In this document: positions 37,201 through 45,881 of the stretch, piece by piece
Layout: the number at the start of each line of letters is the position of its first letter
Numbering within the stretch: position 1 is the stretch's first letter
Assembly: GCF_001010415.1 (NCBI RefSeq)
Contig: NZ_JPLE01000016.1
Coordinates: forward strand, 1 to 64,000
DNA: 64,000 nucleotides
From: Xanthomonas pisi DSM 18956
GTDB lineage: Bacteria > Pseudomonadota > Gammaproteobacteria > Xanthomonadales > Xanthomonadaceae
Direction of reading: 5' to 3'
The notes under the pieces: model-generated
Database searches by the model: none
What the model was told of the DNA's origin: nothing
The model's input: only the letters and a program-made list of their open reading frames with translations
Translations under genes and position numbers: made by a program

Positions 37201-37839
37201 TCATCCCAGCGCATGCGCCGGCACCGGCTGCTCGCCGGTATCGGCAAGGGCCTGCATGCGCATGACAACGCCACTGAACAGCCGCGCGGTGGCGGCACTG
37301 CGCGTGCGGAAGATGGCTTCCAGCTCGCCGTAGTACCACAGCGTGCCTTCGCGGCCGGCAGTGAACACATTGAAGATGTCCTGGCCCACGGCGGGGTTTT
37401 CCAGGTCCTGCACGATGCTGCGCGCGTTATAGAGCTTGTCGCAGCCGGACACCAGCAATGCGCGCTCCGGCGTCTTGCGCAGATGCTCCAGGTAGGCCAG
37501 CTTGCGTTCGCGCCAATCGTGCTTGCGCGCACGCGCGCTGTTGTCCACCTCGGCCTTGTCTTCGGCGGTGGCATCGGTGCACGCCATCACGATATCGGCC
37601 ACGGTGTCGCCGAACTGCGCACGGATCGAGGCCTCGTGCCCGCCGCCGCAATCTTCCACCACATCGTGCAGCAAGCCGGCAATGGCCTGCTCTTCATCGC
37701 CGCCGCATTCCAGCACCAGCGTGGACACGCCGAGTAAATGGCTCAGGTACGGAATCTGCGTGCCCTTGCGCACCTGTCCGGCATGGGCGATGCGCGCGTA
37801 ATCCACGGCCTGGGCGTAACGTTCGGTGAGAGCGGTCAT
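37201..37839 (-). CDS. Small HD-domain protein, alarmone hydrolase-like
   Basis: This 212-residue protein is a stand-alone HD phosphohydrolase of the type found in the hydrolase half of SpoT and in small alarmone hydrolases. Visible are HAGQVRKGTQIPYLSHLLGV (first His and the RKG-PY-H signature), GLLHDVVEDCG with the HD dyad, and KLYNARSIVQDL at the end of the fold. Degradation of (p)ppGpp or a related nucleotide in the cytoplasm is the family expectation. No synthetase domain is attached. Start ATG 37839 lies directly at the fold. It stands alone, with a MITE-like element upstream. Confidence 0.82.
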   Translation of the reverse strand: MTALTERYAQAVDYARIAHAGQVRKGTQIPYLSHLLGVSTLVLECGGDEEQAIAGLLHDVVEDCGGGHEASIRAQFGDTVADIVMACTDATAEDKAEVDNSARARKHDWRERKLAYLEHLRKTPERALLVSGCDKLYNARSIVQDLENPAVGQDIFNVFTAGREGTLWYYGELEAIFRTRSAATARLFSGVVMRMQALADTGEQPVPAHALG

Positions 37840-37954
37840 GGGGCGTCCGATGCGAGCGATGGCGCATTATCGCCGAGCCCGGCCACACGCAGGGTGAGGA
37901 TGCTGCGCTGCGCAATCCGGGCTCAATGACACGCCACTGCGGCCGATAGGTTTA

Positions 37955-38095
37955 GAGTGGCTAACAAAACGTAGCGAGCAGTCGTCAGGCGGGTGTGGAC
38001 GGCGCGGAGGAACCGCAGTGTACGAGTGGTACATGAGGATTCCGAGCACCGGCCGCGCCCGCCTGGCGGCTGCGCAGTAGTTTTGTTAGACACTC
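37955..38095 (+). mobile_element. MITE-like element, copy C (best preserved ends)
   Basis: This 141-bp element has terminal inverted repeats GAGTGGCTAACAAAAC and GTTTTGTTAGACACTC (15 of 16 pair). TTA lies directly outside each end, which may be a 3-bp target duplication of the TNA type made by some IS5-group elements. There is no coding capacity for a transposase. It is near-identical to copy B at 20356-20500. Confidence 0.85.
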
Positions 38096-38132
38096 TTAGG
38101 CTCGATCCACGCCGCACGATGATGTCTACCTC

Positions 38133-38879
38133 ATGACCCAAATTCCTGTTTGCAACGCCTGCCGCGATGGCCAAGCATTTCCCACCGCCATCACCATGGC
38201 CTTCCAGCCGATCGTCGATGTCGTCAAGCGCAGCATCTATGCCGGCGAGGCACTGGTGCGCGGCATCAACGGCGAATCTGCCGGCAGCATCCTGGCCGCC
38301 GTGGATGAGCGCAACCGGTATGCCTTCGACCAGGCCTGCCGCATCAAGGCGATCGAATGCGCCGCGCAGATCGCGCTGCCGGCATTGCTGTCGATCAACT
38401 TCATGCCCAATGCGGTCTACAACCCCGAGCACTGCCTGCGCGCCACGCTTTCGACCACTGCGCAACATGGCTGGCCGCTGGACGCGATCATCTTCGAGGT
38501 CAGCGAGCAGGAACACCTCGCCGATCCCGCGCATCTGCTGGAGATCCTGCGCGCCTACCAGGCGCGCGGGCTGAAGACTGCCATCGACGACTTCGGCGCC
38601 GGCTATGCCGGGCTCGGCCTGCTGGCCGACTTCCAGCCGGACCTGCTCAAGCTGGACATCGCACTGATCCGCGGCATCGACACCGACCGCAGCCGCCAGG
38701 CCATCGTGCGCCACGTCACCCGCATGTGCGAGGAACTCGGCATCGCCGTGATCGCCGAAGGTATCGAACACCCCGACCAATACCGCACCCTGCGCGACAT
38801 GGGCATCCATCTGCAGCAAGGCTATCTGTTCGCCCGCCCAACAATCGGCGAACTACCGCAGGTGCACTGGCCGGAGTAA
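38133..38879 (+). CDS. EAL-domain cyclic-di-GMP phosphodiesterase
   Basis: This 248-residue protein is a stand-alone EAL domain that cleaves cyclic-di-GMP. The catalytic set looks complete: Glu39 in GEALVRG, Asn89 in SINFMPN, Glu122 in IIFEVSE, Asp152-Asp153 in AIDDFGAGYAG, Lys173 in LLKLD and Glu209 in IAEGIE. Before the domain there are two cysteines (VCNACRDG), which might bind metal or respond to redox state. The fold resembles EAL domains paired with light-sensing BLUF modules, but no sensor is attached. The gene is isolated and follows a MITE-like element by 38 bp, which may carry or disturb its promoter. Confidence 0.9.
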   Translation: MTQIPVCNACRDGQAFPTAITMAFQPIVDVVKRSIYAGEALVRGINGESAGSILAAVDERNRYAFDQACRIKAIECAAQIALPALLSINFMPNAVYNPEHCLRATLSTTAQHGWPLDAIIFEVSEQEHLADPAHLLEILRAYQARGLKTAIDDFGAGYAGLGLLADFQPDLLKLDIALIRGIDTDRSRQAIVRHVTRMCEELGIAVIAEGIEHPDQYRTLRDMGIHLQQGYLFARPTIGELPQVHWPE

Positions 38880-38983
38880 GTGGGCGCCGCGAAGCAAGCG
38901 AACCGCCCCCTCAGCAGACTTGCAATCGCCCAACACAACATCCCCACCCGACCAAATCAAAACAGCACGCAAGCCGCTTTTAC

Positions 38984-39020
38984 GATTCCCGATTCCCCAA
39001 TCCCGATTCCCAGCGGCGCC
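38984..39020. repeat. Short GATTCCC heptamer cluster
   Basis: The heptamer GATTCCC occurs three times within about 35 bp, with an intervening AATCCC variant. It lies in the gap between the EAL gene and the convergent zinc-finger gene. Such ATTCCCG clusters look like simple repeats; no function is evident. Confidence 0.45.
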
Positions 39021-39059
39021 CCAGCCCCCCATCCACACCCCGCCAACCAACCGCGCCGC

Positions 39060-39365
39060 TCACACATACCGCGGTATCGGCCCCAGCTGCGGCGTCTGGT
39101 TCGGTAGCTCCACTTCCACTTCGTCCACATAACACCAGCCCCAGCCTTCGGGTGGGTCGTAGCCTTCGATGATGGGATGGCCGGTGGCGTGGTAATGCGC
39201 GGTGGCGTGCCTGTGCGGCGAATCATCGCAGCAACCGACATGGCCGCAACTGCGGCACAGGCGCAGATGCACCCAGGCGCTTTCGATGGCAAGACACGCC
39301 TCGCAGCCGCGCGCACTGGGCGTAACGTCTTCGATCTGGGTGGCGTGGGTGCAGTGGTGGCTCAT
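39060..39365 (-). CDS. UBP-type zinc-finger protein
   Basis: This 101-residue protein is a single UBP zinc finger (ZnF-UBP). Metal ligands are visible as Cys5/His7, Cys21/Cys24 (GCEACL), Cys37/Cys40 (LCRSCGHVGCC) and a His cluster (HRHATAHYHATGHP). In eukaryotes the domain grips the Gly-Gly end of ubiquitin. Bacterial versions have no established partner. The start codon overlaps the stop of the flavoprotein gene by ATGA, so it is made together with that protein and may bind it or its target. It is not a fragment; the length is normal for bacterial members. Confidence 0.88.
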   Translation of the reverse strand: MSHHCTHATQIEDVTPSARGCEACLAIESAWVHLRLCRSCGHVGCCDDSPHRHATAHYHATGHPIIEGYDPPEGWGWCYVDEVEVELPNQTPQLGPIPRYV

Positions 39366-41071
39366 GCGGTGGTCGACTCCTGATTGGCGCTGGCAAGTTC
39401 GGAGGCCGGTACCGGGTTGGCCTGATGGGCCAGGTATTGATGGATCTGCGCGACCACCGCGGCACCCTCGCCCACTGCGGCAGCCACGCGCTTGACCGAG
39501 CCGGCACGCACATCGCCGATGGCGAACACGCCGGGGCGATTGGTCTCCAGCGGCAGACACGCCGGCACGCCGTCGCCGCGCGCGGTGCCGGTGATCACGA
39601 AGCCGCGCGCATCGGTGTCCACGCATTGCTGCACCCAGGCAGTATTGGGATCGGCGCCGACAAACAGGAACAGGTGCCGCAACTCCACCCGCGTGGTTGC
39701 GCCGTCACCGCGCGTACGCAGCACGGCGGCCTGCAGGCCGCGATCGTGGTCGCCTTCCAGCGCGGTCACTTCGGTGCCTGTATGCAACTGCACGTTGGGC
39801 AACGCGGCAATGCGCTCGATCAGGTATTGCGACATCGACGCTTCCAGCCCGGTGCCGCGAATGATCAGATGCAGCTCCTTCACGCGCGGCGCCAGAAACG
39901 CCACCGCCTGCCCTGCCGAATTGCCGCCGCCCACCAGGGCCACCACGCCGCCCTCGCACAGGCGCGCTTCCACCGGCGAGGCCCAGTACGACACGCCGTG
40001 GCCTTCGAAGCGATCCAGCCCCTCGATCTGCGGGCGGCGATAACGCGCACCCGAGGCGATCACCACGGTGCTGGCCAGCAGCTGCTTGCCGTCGGCCATG
40101 TCCAGACGCAACGCGCCATCGTCGCGGCTGCACTCCAGCATTGCCGCCTCGATCGGGATGGCCAGCTCGGCACCGAACTTCAGCGCCTGGTTGTAGGCGC
40201 GGCCGGCCAGCGCCTGGCCGGAAATGCCGGTCGGAAAGCCCAGATAATTTTCGATGCGTGCCGAGGCGCCGGCCTGGCCGCCGATGGCGCGCTGATCCAT
40301 CACCAGCACCGACAACCCTTCGGAGGCGGCATACACCGCCGTCGCCAGACCCGCAGGGCCGGCGCCCACAATCGCCACGTCGTAGCGCTTGTTCGGGTCG
40401 ATGTCCGGCGTCATGCCCAGGCAATGCGCAGCTTCGGCATCGCTGGGCTGGCGCAACACGCGGCCGCTGGGGCACACCATCACCGGCAGATCCTGCTCCT
40501 GGATGCCCAGCCGCTCGACCAGGGCGCGGCCCTCGGCATCGGACACATCCATCACCGTGTTGGGATAGCCGTTACGGGTCAAGAACCCCTGCAAACGGGT
40601 CAGATGCCGGTCGTCCGGCTCGCCGATCAACACCGATCCCGAGGCATCGCCTTCGATCAGGCCGACCCGGCGCAGGATCAGCGCACGCATCACCACTTCG
40701 CCCACCTCGGCCGAACTGATCATCAGCGCACGCAGATGCGCCGTGTCGAACGGCAGCGCCAGGCAGCCTTCCTGGCCGGCACGTCCAGCCGCCAGCGATG
40801 CGCGCCCCGCCAGCTGACTCACCTCACCGGTGAACTGGCCGGGCGTGTGCCGGGTAATCGGCTTTTCGTTGCCCAGCCCGTCGCGGCGCACCACCTCGAT
40901 GGCGCCCTCCAGCACCACCCAGACCGGGGCGTGCGCATCGCCGACCTCGAACACGATCTCGCCGGCGCCGAACCGCTGCGCCGGCCCGCTGGCGAAGCGC
41001 CGCGTGATCGCCAATTGGCCCGCATCCAGCTCGGGAAACATCTGATGGTGACGGGTAGCGTCCAGAGGCAT
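39362..41071 (-). CDS. Cyclic-nucleotide-binding domain fused to a thioredoxin-reductase-like flavoprotein
   Basis: This 569-residue fusion has a cyclic nucleotide-binding domain at about 1-145 (RFGAGEIVFEVGDAHAPVWVVLEGAIEVV). A short thioredoxin-like stretch follows at about 147-215 (LQGFLTRNGYPNTVMDVSDAEG). From about 229 comes a thioredoxin-reductase fold with FAD motif GAGPAGLA at 236, a second dinucleotide motif GGGNSAGQA, and a terminal FAIGDVR. The redox-active CxxC is absent: where reductases have YCATCDG, this protein has YWASPVE. It is therefore not a normal disulphide reductase. ATG 41071 is chosen as the start of the first domain. The gene overlaps a UBP zinc-finger gene. The function is unknown; nucleotide-gated flavin chemistry is inferred. 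Confidence 0.88.
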   Translation of the reverse strand: MPLDATRHHQMFPELDAGQLAITRRFASGPAQRFGAGEIVFEVGDAHAPVWVVLEGAIEVVRRDGLGNEKPITRHTPGQFTGEVSQLAGRASLAAGRAGQEGCLALPFDTAHLRALMISSAEVGEVVMRALILRRVGLIEGDASGSVLIGEPDDRHLTRLQGFLTRNGYPNTVMDVSDAEGRALVERLGIQEQDLPVMVCPSGRVLRQPSDAEAAHCLGMTPDIDPNKRYDVAIVGAGPAGLATAVYAASEGLSVLVMDQRAIGGQAGASARIENYLGFPTGISGQALAGRAYNQALKFGAELAIPIEAAMLECSRDDGALRLDMADGKQLLASTVVIASGARYRRPQIEGLDRFEGHGVSYWASPVEARLCEGGVVALVGGGNSAGQAVAFLAPRVKELHLIIRGTGLEASMSQYLIERIAALPNVQLHTGTEVTALEGDHDRGLQAAVLRTRGDGATTRVELRHLFLFVGADPNTAWVQQCVDTDARGFVITGTARGDGVPACLPLETNRPGVFAIGDVRAGSVKRVAAAVGEGAAVVAQIHQYLAHQANPVPASELASANQESTTA

Positions 41072-41285
41072 GGATCGGCAGCGTTTGAAGGGGGGATTGC
41101 ATGCAAGCATGGCCAGTGGTGACGGCAATGGCAATCACCCGAAATGGGCAATGTCAGCGATGACGGACGCAACATGGAGGCAAGCGCACGCAAGCGGCTG
41201 CCGCCGCCGAAGCAGCATGTTTGTCGCCCTGCACCGGCCAGCGCTCGGCCGGGCGCCAGCAGGCAAACGGACACAAGCGTGCGCG

Positions 41286-41936
41286 TTACCGCTGCGCCGG
41301 CAGCCAATGCGGGCCGTGCTGGCCTGCCGCCATGCGCTCGGCCGGGCGCACGCGAAACACCACGCTCATGCGTTCGCCCACGGCCCGGCTGGTCTTGGGA
41401 ATGCCATGCGTATGCGTCAGCTGCGAGGCATGGCTCATCGCCAACAGGCTGCCCGATGCCAGCTCCACGCCAAGGGCGCGGCCACGGCCATCGTTTGCCC
41501 GCAGATTCATGCGCCTTGCCGCCCCCAGCGACAGCAGCGCAATGGGATACGGCGCCACCAGCGTGTGCAGCGCGTCATGATGCATCGCCACGCTGTCGCG
41601 CCCATCGCGGTACAGATTCAATCCCACCGCGTTGTACGGGGCAGGCAATACCGCCTGCACCGTCTCCAGCAGGCGCTGCAGCGGCAAGCCGGATGGCAAA
41701 GCGTCGTCCAAGCGGTAGGAGGCCAGCAAACGCGGCACCTCCACCACGCGGTCGTACATCTCACGCCGCTGACTGTGCCAGTCGGCGCGCTCGCGCAGTG
41801 CCGCAAAGCACGCCAGCGCCAGTGCAGGCGTCAACAGCTGCGGCCAATAGCGCACGCCGCCTTCGGCATCGTCCAGTACCTGCAGGGGCGCGACGGGGGT
41901 GTCGAACAAATCCATCTGCGCCATATGCGGGCGCAT
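41286..41936 (-). CDS. AlkB-like 2-oxoglutarate/Fe(II) dioxygenase
   Basis: This 216-residue protein is a DNA/RNA alkylation repair dioxygenase. The iron site is seen as His and Asp in AMHHDAL plus a later His in HTHGIPK. The 2-oxoglutarate-binding Arg is in SVVFRVRP. NLYRDGRDSVAMH is the signature of the ALKBH2/3-like branch (length about 200-220). It removes methyl groups from bases such as 1-methyladenine. ATG 41936 and ATG 41924 are both possible starts. It is not linked to an ada gene here. It lies about 215 bp from the divergently placed start region of the flavoprotein gene, with no shared operon. Confidence 0.93.
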   Translation of the reverse strand: MRPHMAQMDLFDTPVAPLQVLDDAEGGVRYWPQLLTPALALACFAALRERADWHSQRREMYDRVVEVPRLLASYRLDDALPSGLPLQRLLETVQAVLPAPYNAVGLNLYRDGRDSVAMHHDALHTLVAPYPIALLSLGAARRMNLRANDGRGRALGVELASGSLLAMSHASQLTHTHGIPKTSRAVGERMSVVFRVRPAERMAAGQHGPHWLPAQR

Positions 41937-42633
41937 GCCCGAGATTTCAGCTGCGCGATGAGGTCACCCAGTGCACCAAGCCGACCAGTTCAGTTTCATG
42001 CTGCGATACACGCATGCCGAATGCCGTTCGCTTCACTGGCTACGACGCGTTGCCTGGAAGTCGCAGCGTCGTTCGGTGCATCGCAGGTCTCCTGCCCAGG
42101 CCGTCGTTTGCTGCGCGTCCAGCCCGGGTGACCAGGCTGCTGCCAAAGCCGTTGCCGGGCACTCGCACGCATCGGGTTGGCCCTGCGAAGCGAGGCGGCG
42201 GTGCACGCCATTGCCGGTTGCAGCGTCGCCTCTGGGCCACGCGTCATGAAGTGCTTGTCGTGCATCTCAATGACAGGCATGCCGAGTGGATCAAAGTGCA
42301 GGCGAGCAGTGCGCAAGGCTTCTTCGCGCACATGTCGAATGACGATCGCGGCATTGCACTGTGGGTGGATCGACAGCGAGTGATGCGGCAAGGACAACGC
42401 GTTGAAGCATCCCGACGCATCGCCATCAGCGCGGCAGCTACGCGCCGCACGTCCACGCTGCAAGGCGTAGAGGCTGCGCGGCTACCTGCGTGCTTGCCTG
42501 GCAACGCATCGTCACCCCGTGCGCACCTAGCGGCCCCGACAACGGACCAACTCGTGGTGCACGGCGCAACGCCTATGGCCGGCTAAGCCCCTGTGCTACG
42601 GTCCGGCGCTGCATCCGCCCGGAGACGTTCCGC
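41937..42633. other. Gene-free interval with long open frames on both strands
   Basis: Frames stay open for hundreds of bases on both strands, as expected in GC-rich DNA, but none has a ribosome site or family resemblance. A plus-frame segment at about 42240-42420 (HEVLVVHLNDRHAEWIKVQ then GIALWVDRQRV) has a protein-like composition. It could be a relic of a lost gene. I cannot name it. Confidence 0.35.
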
Positions 42634-44988
42634 ATGCCGCACCGATCGATCGCAACCTCCCGCCTGCGCTGGCTGGTGCTGCTTGCCGGCCTTGCTGTCA
42701 CTGCCGGCAGCGCAGCGCCACGCGCGGCCGAGTCTGCCTTCGACGCGGTGGATCCGTTCATTGGCACCGGTGGCGAGGGCCACACCTATCCTGGCGCCAC
42801 ACTGCCGTTCGGAATGGTGCAATTGAGCCCGGATACGCAGATCAAACCGCGCAAGGAAGCCTACGGCTGGGCCGCCGGTTACCGGCATGGCGACACCACC
42901 ATCGTCGGGTTTTCGCATACGCATTTCTCAGGCTCCGGGCATTCGGATCTGGGCGACATCCTGCTGATGCCGCAAGTCGGCGAGGTCAAGCTGGAGCGCG
43001 GCGATGCCAGCAAGCCCGGCAGCGGCTATACCGCGCAGTTCGACCATGCCAGCGAGCAGGCACAACCCGGCTATTACGCGGTGACCTTGAAAGACAGCAA
43101 TGTCCGCGCCGAACTCACCGCCAGTGCGCGCGTGGGTGTGCATCGCTACACCTTCCCCAAGGGCACGCCAGCGCATGTACTGGTGGACCTGCGCACCAGC
43201 CTGTACGACTACCCGGGCAAGGTGCAGTGGTCGCGGCTGCGCGTACGCGGCGATGGCACCGTGACCGGCTTTCGCGAAACGCGCGGCTGGGCGCCGGGCC
43301 GGCAGTTGTATTTCGCCATGCGCTTCTCGCGCCCGCTCAGTGCCACGCAGCTGCACGACACCGAGCAGGACATTCCGTACAAGGGCTTTCCGCCGCCGGG
43401 CGAGAAGCATCCCGCGCAGCGCGCACAGATCGAAGGCCGGCAGCTGGTCGGCGTATTCGATGTCGCCAACGATGGCACGCCGCTGGTGGTCACCGTGGCG
43501 CTGTCGCCGGTCAGCGAAGACGGCGCCATCGCCAATCTCGATGCGGAGGTACCCGGTTTCGATTTCGACCGCGTGCGCGCCGATGCCCGCGCGCACTGGG
43601 CCCGGGCGCTGTCGGCGATCGATGCGCAGGGCACGCCGCAGCAACGCACCCAGCTCTACACCGCGCTGTACCACACCTTGCTCGGGCCCACCCTGTTCAT
43701 GGACAGCGATGGTCGCTATCGCGGGCCGGACAACGCAGTGCATCAGGCCACTGGCTGGACCAACTATTCCACCTTCTCGCTGTGGGACACCTATCGCGCA
43801 CTGCACCCCTTACTCACGCTGGTGCAGCCAGCCCAGCGCACCAGCGACATCGTCAACTCGCTGCTCGCGTCGCGCCGCGACAGCGCCTACGGCATCCTGC
43901 CGGTGTGGGCATTCCATGGCCTGGAAACCTGGTGCATGATCGGCTACCACGCCGTGCCGGTGATTGCCGACGCCTACATGAAAGGCATCGGCGGATTCGA
44001 TGCCGACGAAGCGCTCGATGCCATGGTCGCCAGCGCCAACTACGGCCCGTACGACGGCATCGCGCAATACCGCGAGCTGGGCTACGTGCCCATCGACGAA
44101 GAAGGCGAAGCCGCGTCCAAGACGCTGGAATATGCCTTCGACGACTGGACCATCGCGCGCATGGCCGACAAGCTCGGCAAGCCCGCCATCGCTGCAGACT
44201 TCAGCAAGCGCGCTAGCAACTGGAAGCACGCCTTCGACCCGGCCACCGGCTACATGCGGGCGCGCACCCGCGCCGGCAACTTCCGCGCGCCGTTCGACCC
44301 CGCGGCCAGCGGCTACGGCAGCGACTACACCGAAGGCAATGCCTGGCAATACTCCTGGTATGTGCCGCAGGACGTCGCCGGGCTTGCCGCCGCGCATGGC
44401 GGCGACGACAAACTGCTCGCGCGCCTGGATGCGGTGTTCGACGCCAAGGTCGACCCCAAGGTGTTCGCGCACATGGAAGACATCACCGGCCTGATCGGCT
44501 GGTACGCGCACGGCAACGAACCCAGCCACCATGTCGCCTATCTCTACGCCTACGCCGGCCAGCCCTGGCGCACCCAGGCGCGGCTGACCCAGATCATGGA
44601 CACCCAGTACCACGCCGGCCCCGAAGGCCTGGCCGGCAACGACGACCTCGGCCAGATGTCGGCCTGGTACGTGTTCACCACGCTGGGCTTTTATCCGGTG
44701 GCACCGGGCAGCAACCAATACATCATCGGCCGCCCGTTCCTGCCGCGCGCCACGCTCAATCTCCCCAACAGCAAGCATTTCAGCGTGATCGCCGATGGCC
44801 TGAGCAAGGCGCGCAGCTACATCGGCAGCGCCAGCCTCAACGGCCAGCAGCTGACTCGTGCCTACCTCACGCATGAAGAAATCCAGGCCGGCGGCGAGTT
44901 GCGCTTCCGCATGCAGGCCACGCCGAATACGCAATGGGCCACCGATCCGGCGCAGCGGCCGTATTCGATGTCGACGCAGACGCGCTGA
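42634..44988 (+). CDS. Secreted GH92-family alpha-mannosidase
   Basis: This 784-residue exported protein belongs to glycoside hydrolase family 92, calcium-dependent exo-alpha-mannosidases that trim mannose from N-glycans. A signal peptide covers about residues 1-31. The N-terminal beta-sandwich starts VDPFIGTGGEGHTYPGATLP with the typical GMVQLSPDT. The catalytic (alpha/alpha)6 part includes GFSHTHFSGSGHSDLGD, WTNYSTFSLWDTYRALHPL, the YTEGNAWQYSWYVPQD loop, HGNEPSHH and LAGNDDLGQMSAWYVFTTLGFYP. ATG 42634 follows GGAGACG and opens the signal peptide. Only 1 nt separates its stop from the convergent DUF429 gene. Together with GH30 nearby it suggests breakdown of host glycans. Confidence 0.94.
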   Translation: MPHRSIATSRLRWLVLLAGLAVTAGSAAPRAAESAFDAVDPFIGTGGEGHTYPGATLPFGMVQLSPDTQIKPRKEAYGWAAGYRHGDTTIVGFSHTHFSGSGHSDLGDILLMPQVGEVKLERGDASKPGSGYTAQFDHASEQAQPGYYAVTLKDSNVRAELTASARVGVHRYTFPKGTPAHVLVDLRTSLYDYPGKVQWSRLRVRGDGTVTGFRETRGWAPGRQLYFAMRFSRPLSATQLHDTEQDIPYKGFPPPGEKHPAQRAQIEGRQLVGVFDVANDGTPLVVTVALSPVSEDGAIANLDAEVPGFDFDRVRADARAHWARALSAIDAQGTPQQRTQLYTALYHTLLGPTLFMDSDGRYRGPDNAVHQATGWTNYSTFSLWDTYRALHPLLTLVQPAQRTSDIVNSLLASRRDSAYGILPVWAFHGLETWCMIGYHAVPVIADAYMKGIGGFDADEALDAMVASANYGPYDGIAQYRELGYVPIDEEGEAASKTLEYAFDDWTIARMADKLGKPAIAADFSKRASNWKHAFDPATGYMRARTRAGNFRAPFDPAASGYGSDYTEGNAWQYSWYVPQDVAGLAAAHGGDDKLLARLDAVFDAKVDPKVFAHMEDITGLIGWYAHGNEPSHHVAYLYAYAGQPWRTQARLTQIMDTQYHAGPEGLAGNDDLGQMSAWYVFTTLGFYPVAPGSNQYIIGRPFLPRATLNLPNSKHFSVIADGLSKARSYIGSASLNGQQLTRAYLTHEEIQAGGELRFRMQATPNTQWATDPAQRPYSMSTQTR

Positions 44989-44989
44989 G

Positions 44990-45697
44990 TCAGTAGTGGA
45001 TGCCCATGCGTCGCCCGCAGGCGTCGCGCTCCACCACCGCCGGCAGGCTGCCGGCGGTGCCCGCGGCAATGCGCTGCGCGCTCCAGCAGGCAACCAGGGC
45101 ATCGAGCACATCATCCGGCTTGGCCAGCGCACGCGGCACGCGCTCCAGCAACGCAGCCACTTGTTTGGTGCCATAGCACTGGCCCAGCGAGGCGGCGCGC
45201 TGTTGGTGGCCCGCACTACTCTTTTTGCCCGCCGCCAGGCCGTACCCGCCGGCGAGCACGGCGAACGACACCTCCGGGTGCACTTCGAACACGCGCTCCG
45301 CCCACGCCGGATCGGCACGCAAGGCATCGTCCCAGGCGCGAATCTTCGACAGCAGCGCAAACGACTGCACGCCAAAGCCACGCTGCCCGTCGTGGTCCAG
45401 CACCCGATGCAACGCAGAGGCCTCCACCTGCGTGGGTGCATGCAGCATGCCGCGCAATGGCGCGGCAAAGATGCTGGATGCGCGGCGCCCACCCACAAAG
45501 CGCCGCGCCTGCACATCCGCGGCGCGGGGCGCGTGCTCGCTCAGACCGATCGGGATATCCACGCCCAGCACAGCGACGTCCCCCAATGCGCTCGCCACCG
45601 CGGCCACCGTGGGGTAGCCGGCAAACTGCAATCCATCGCCGGCCTGCCACACCGCCAGCCAGCCGCTGCCGGCGCCATCGATCCCTACACACTGCAT
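44990..45697 (-). CDS. DUF429-domain protein
   Basis: This 235-residue protein begins [18 protein letters not shown] and continues with [12 protein letters not shown], then [13 protein letters not shown]. It ends with [16 protein letters not shown]. These are the RNase H-like strand and helix features of the DUF429 family, predicted nucleases of unknown role. Acidic residues in GIDGAG, GVDIPIG and [10 protein letters not shown] stand where an RNase H fold would bind metal. ATG 45697 is chosen at the first strand. It is convergent with GH92 and divergent from the SDR gene. No experimental role is known to me. Confidence 0.85.
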   Translation of the reverse strand: MQCVGIDGAGSGWLAVWQAGDGLQFAGYPTVAAVASALGDVAVLGVDIPIGLSEHAPRAADVQARRFVGGRRASSIFAAPLRGMLHAPTQVEASALHRVLDHDGQRGFGVQSFALLSKIRAWDDALRADPAWAERVFEVHPEVSFAVLAGGYGLAAGKKSSAGHQQRAASLGQCYGTKQVAALLERVPRALAKPDDVLDALVACWSAQRIAAGTAGSLPAVVERDACGRRMGIHY

Positions 45698-45881
45698 TGC
45701 GGTCCTCCCGGTCGTGGCCTGCGTGCACGGCGCAGCAGCACCGCACGCACGCCATCTGCGTGGCGCGTTCACATCATGCACAACATTCGTTCACCCGCAC
45801 GCATCGCCGCGGTTTCCAGACTGCACTGCATCGGCCGCAGCACGCTGCGGCCCTGCCATCCCCCACTGCAGGAGCCAGCGC

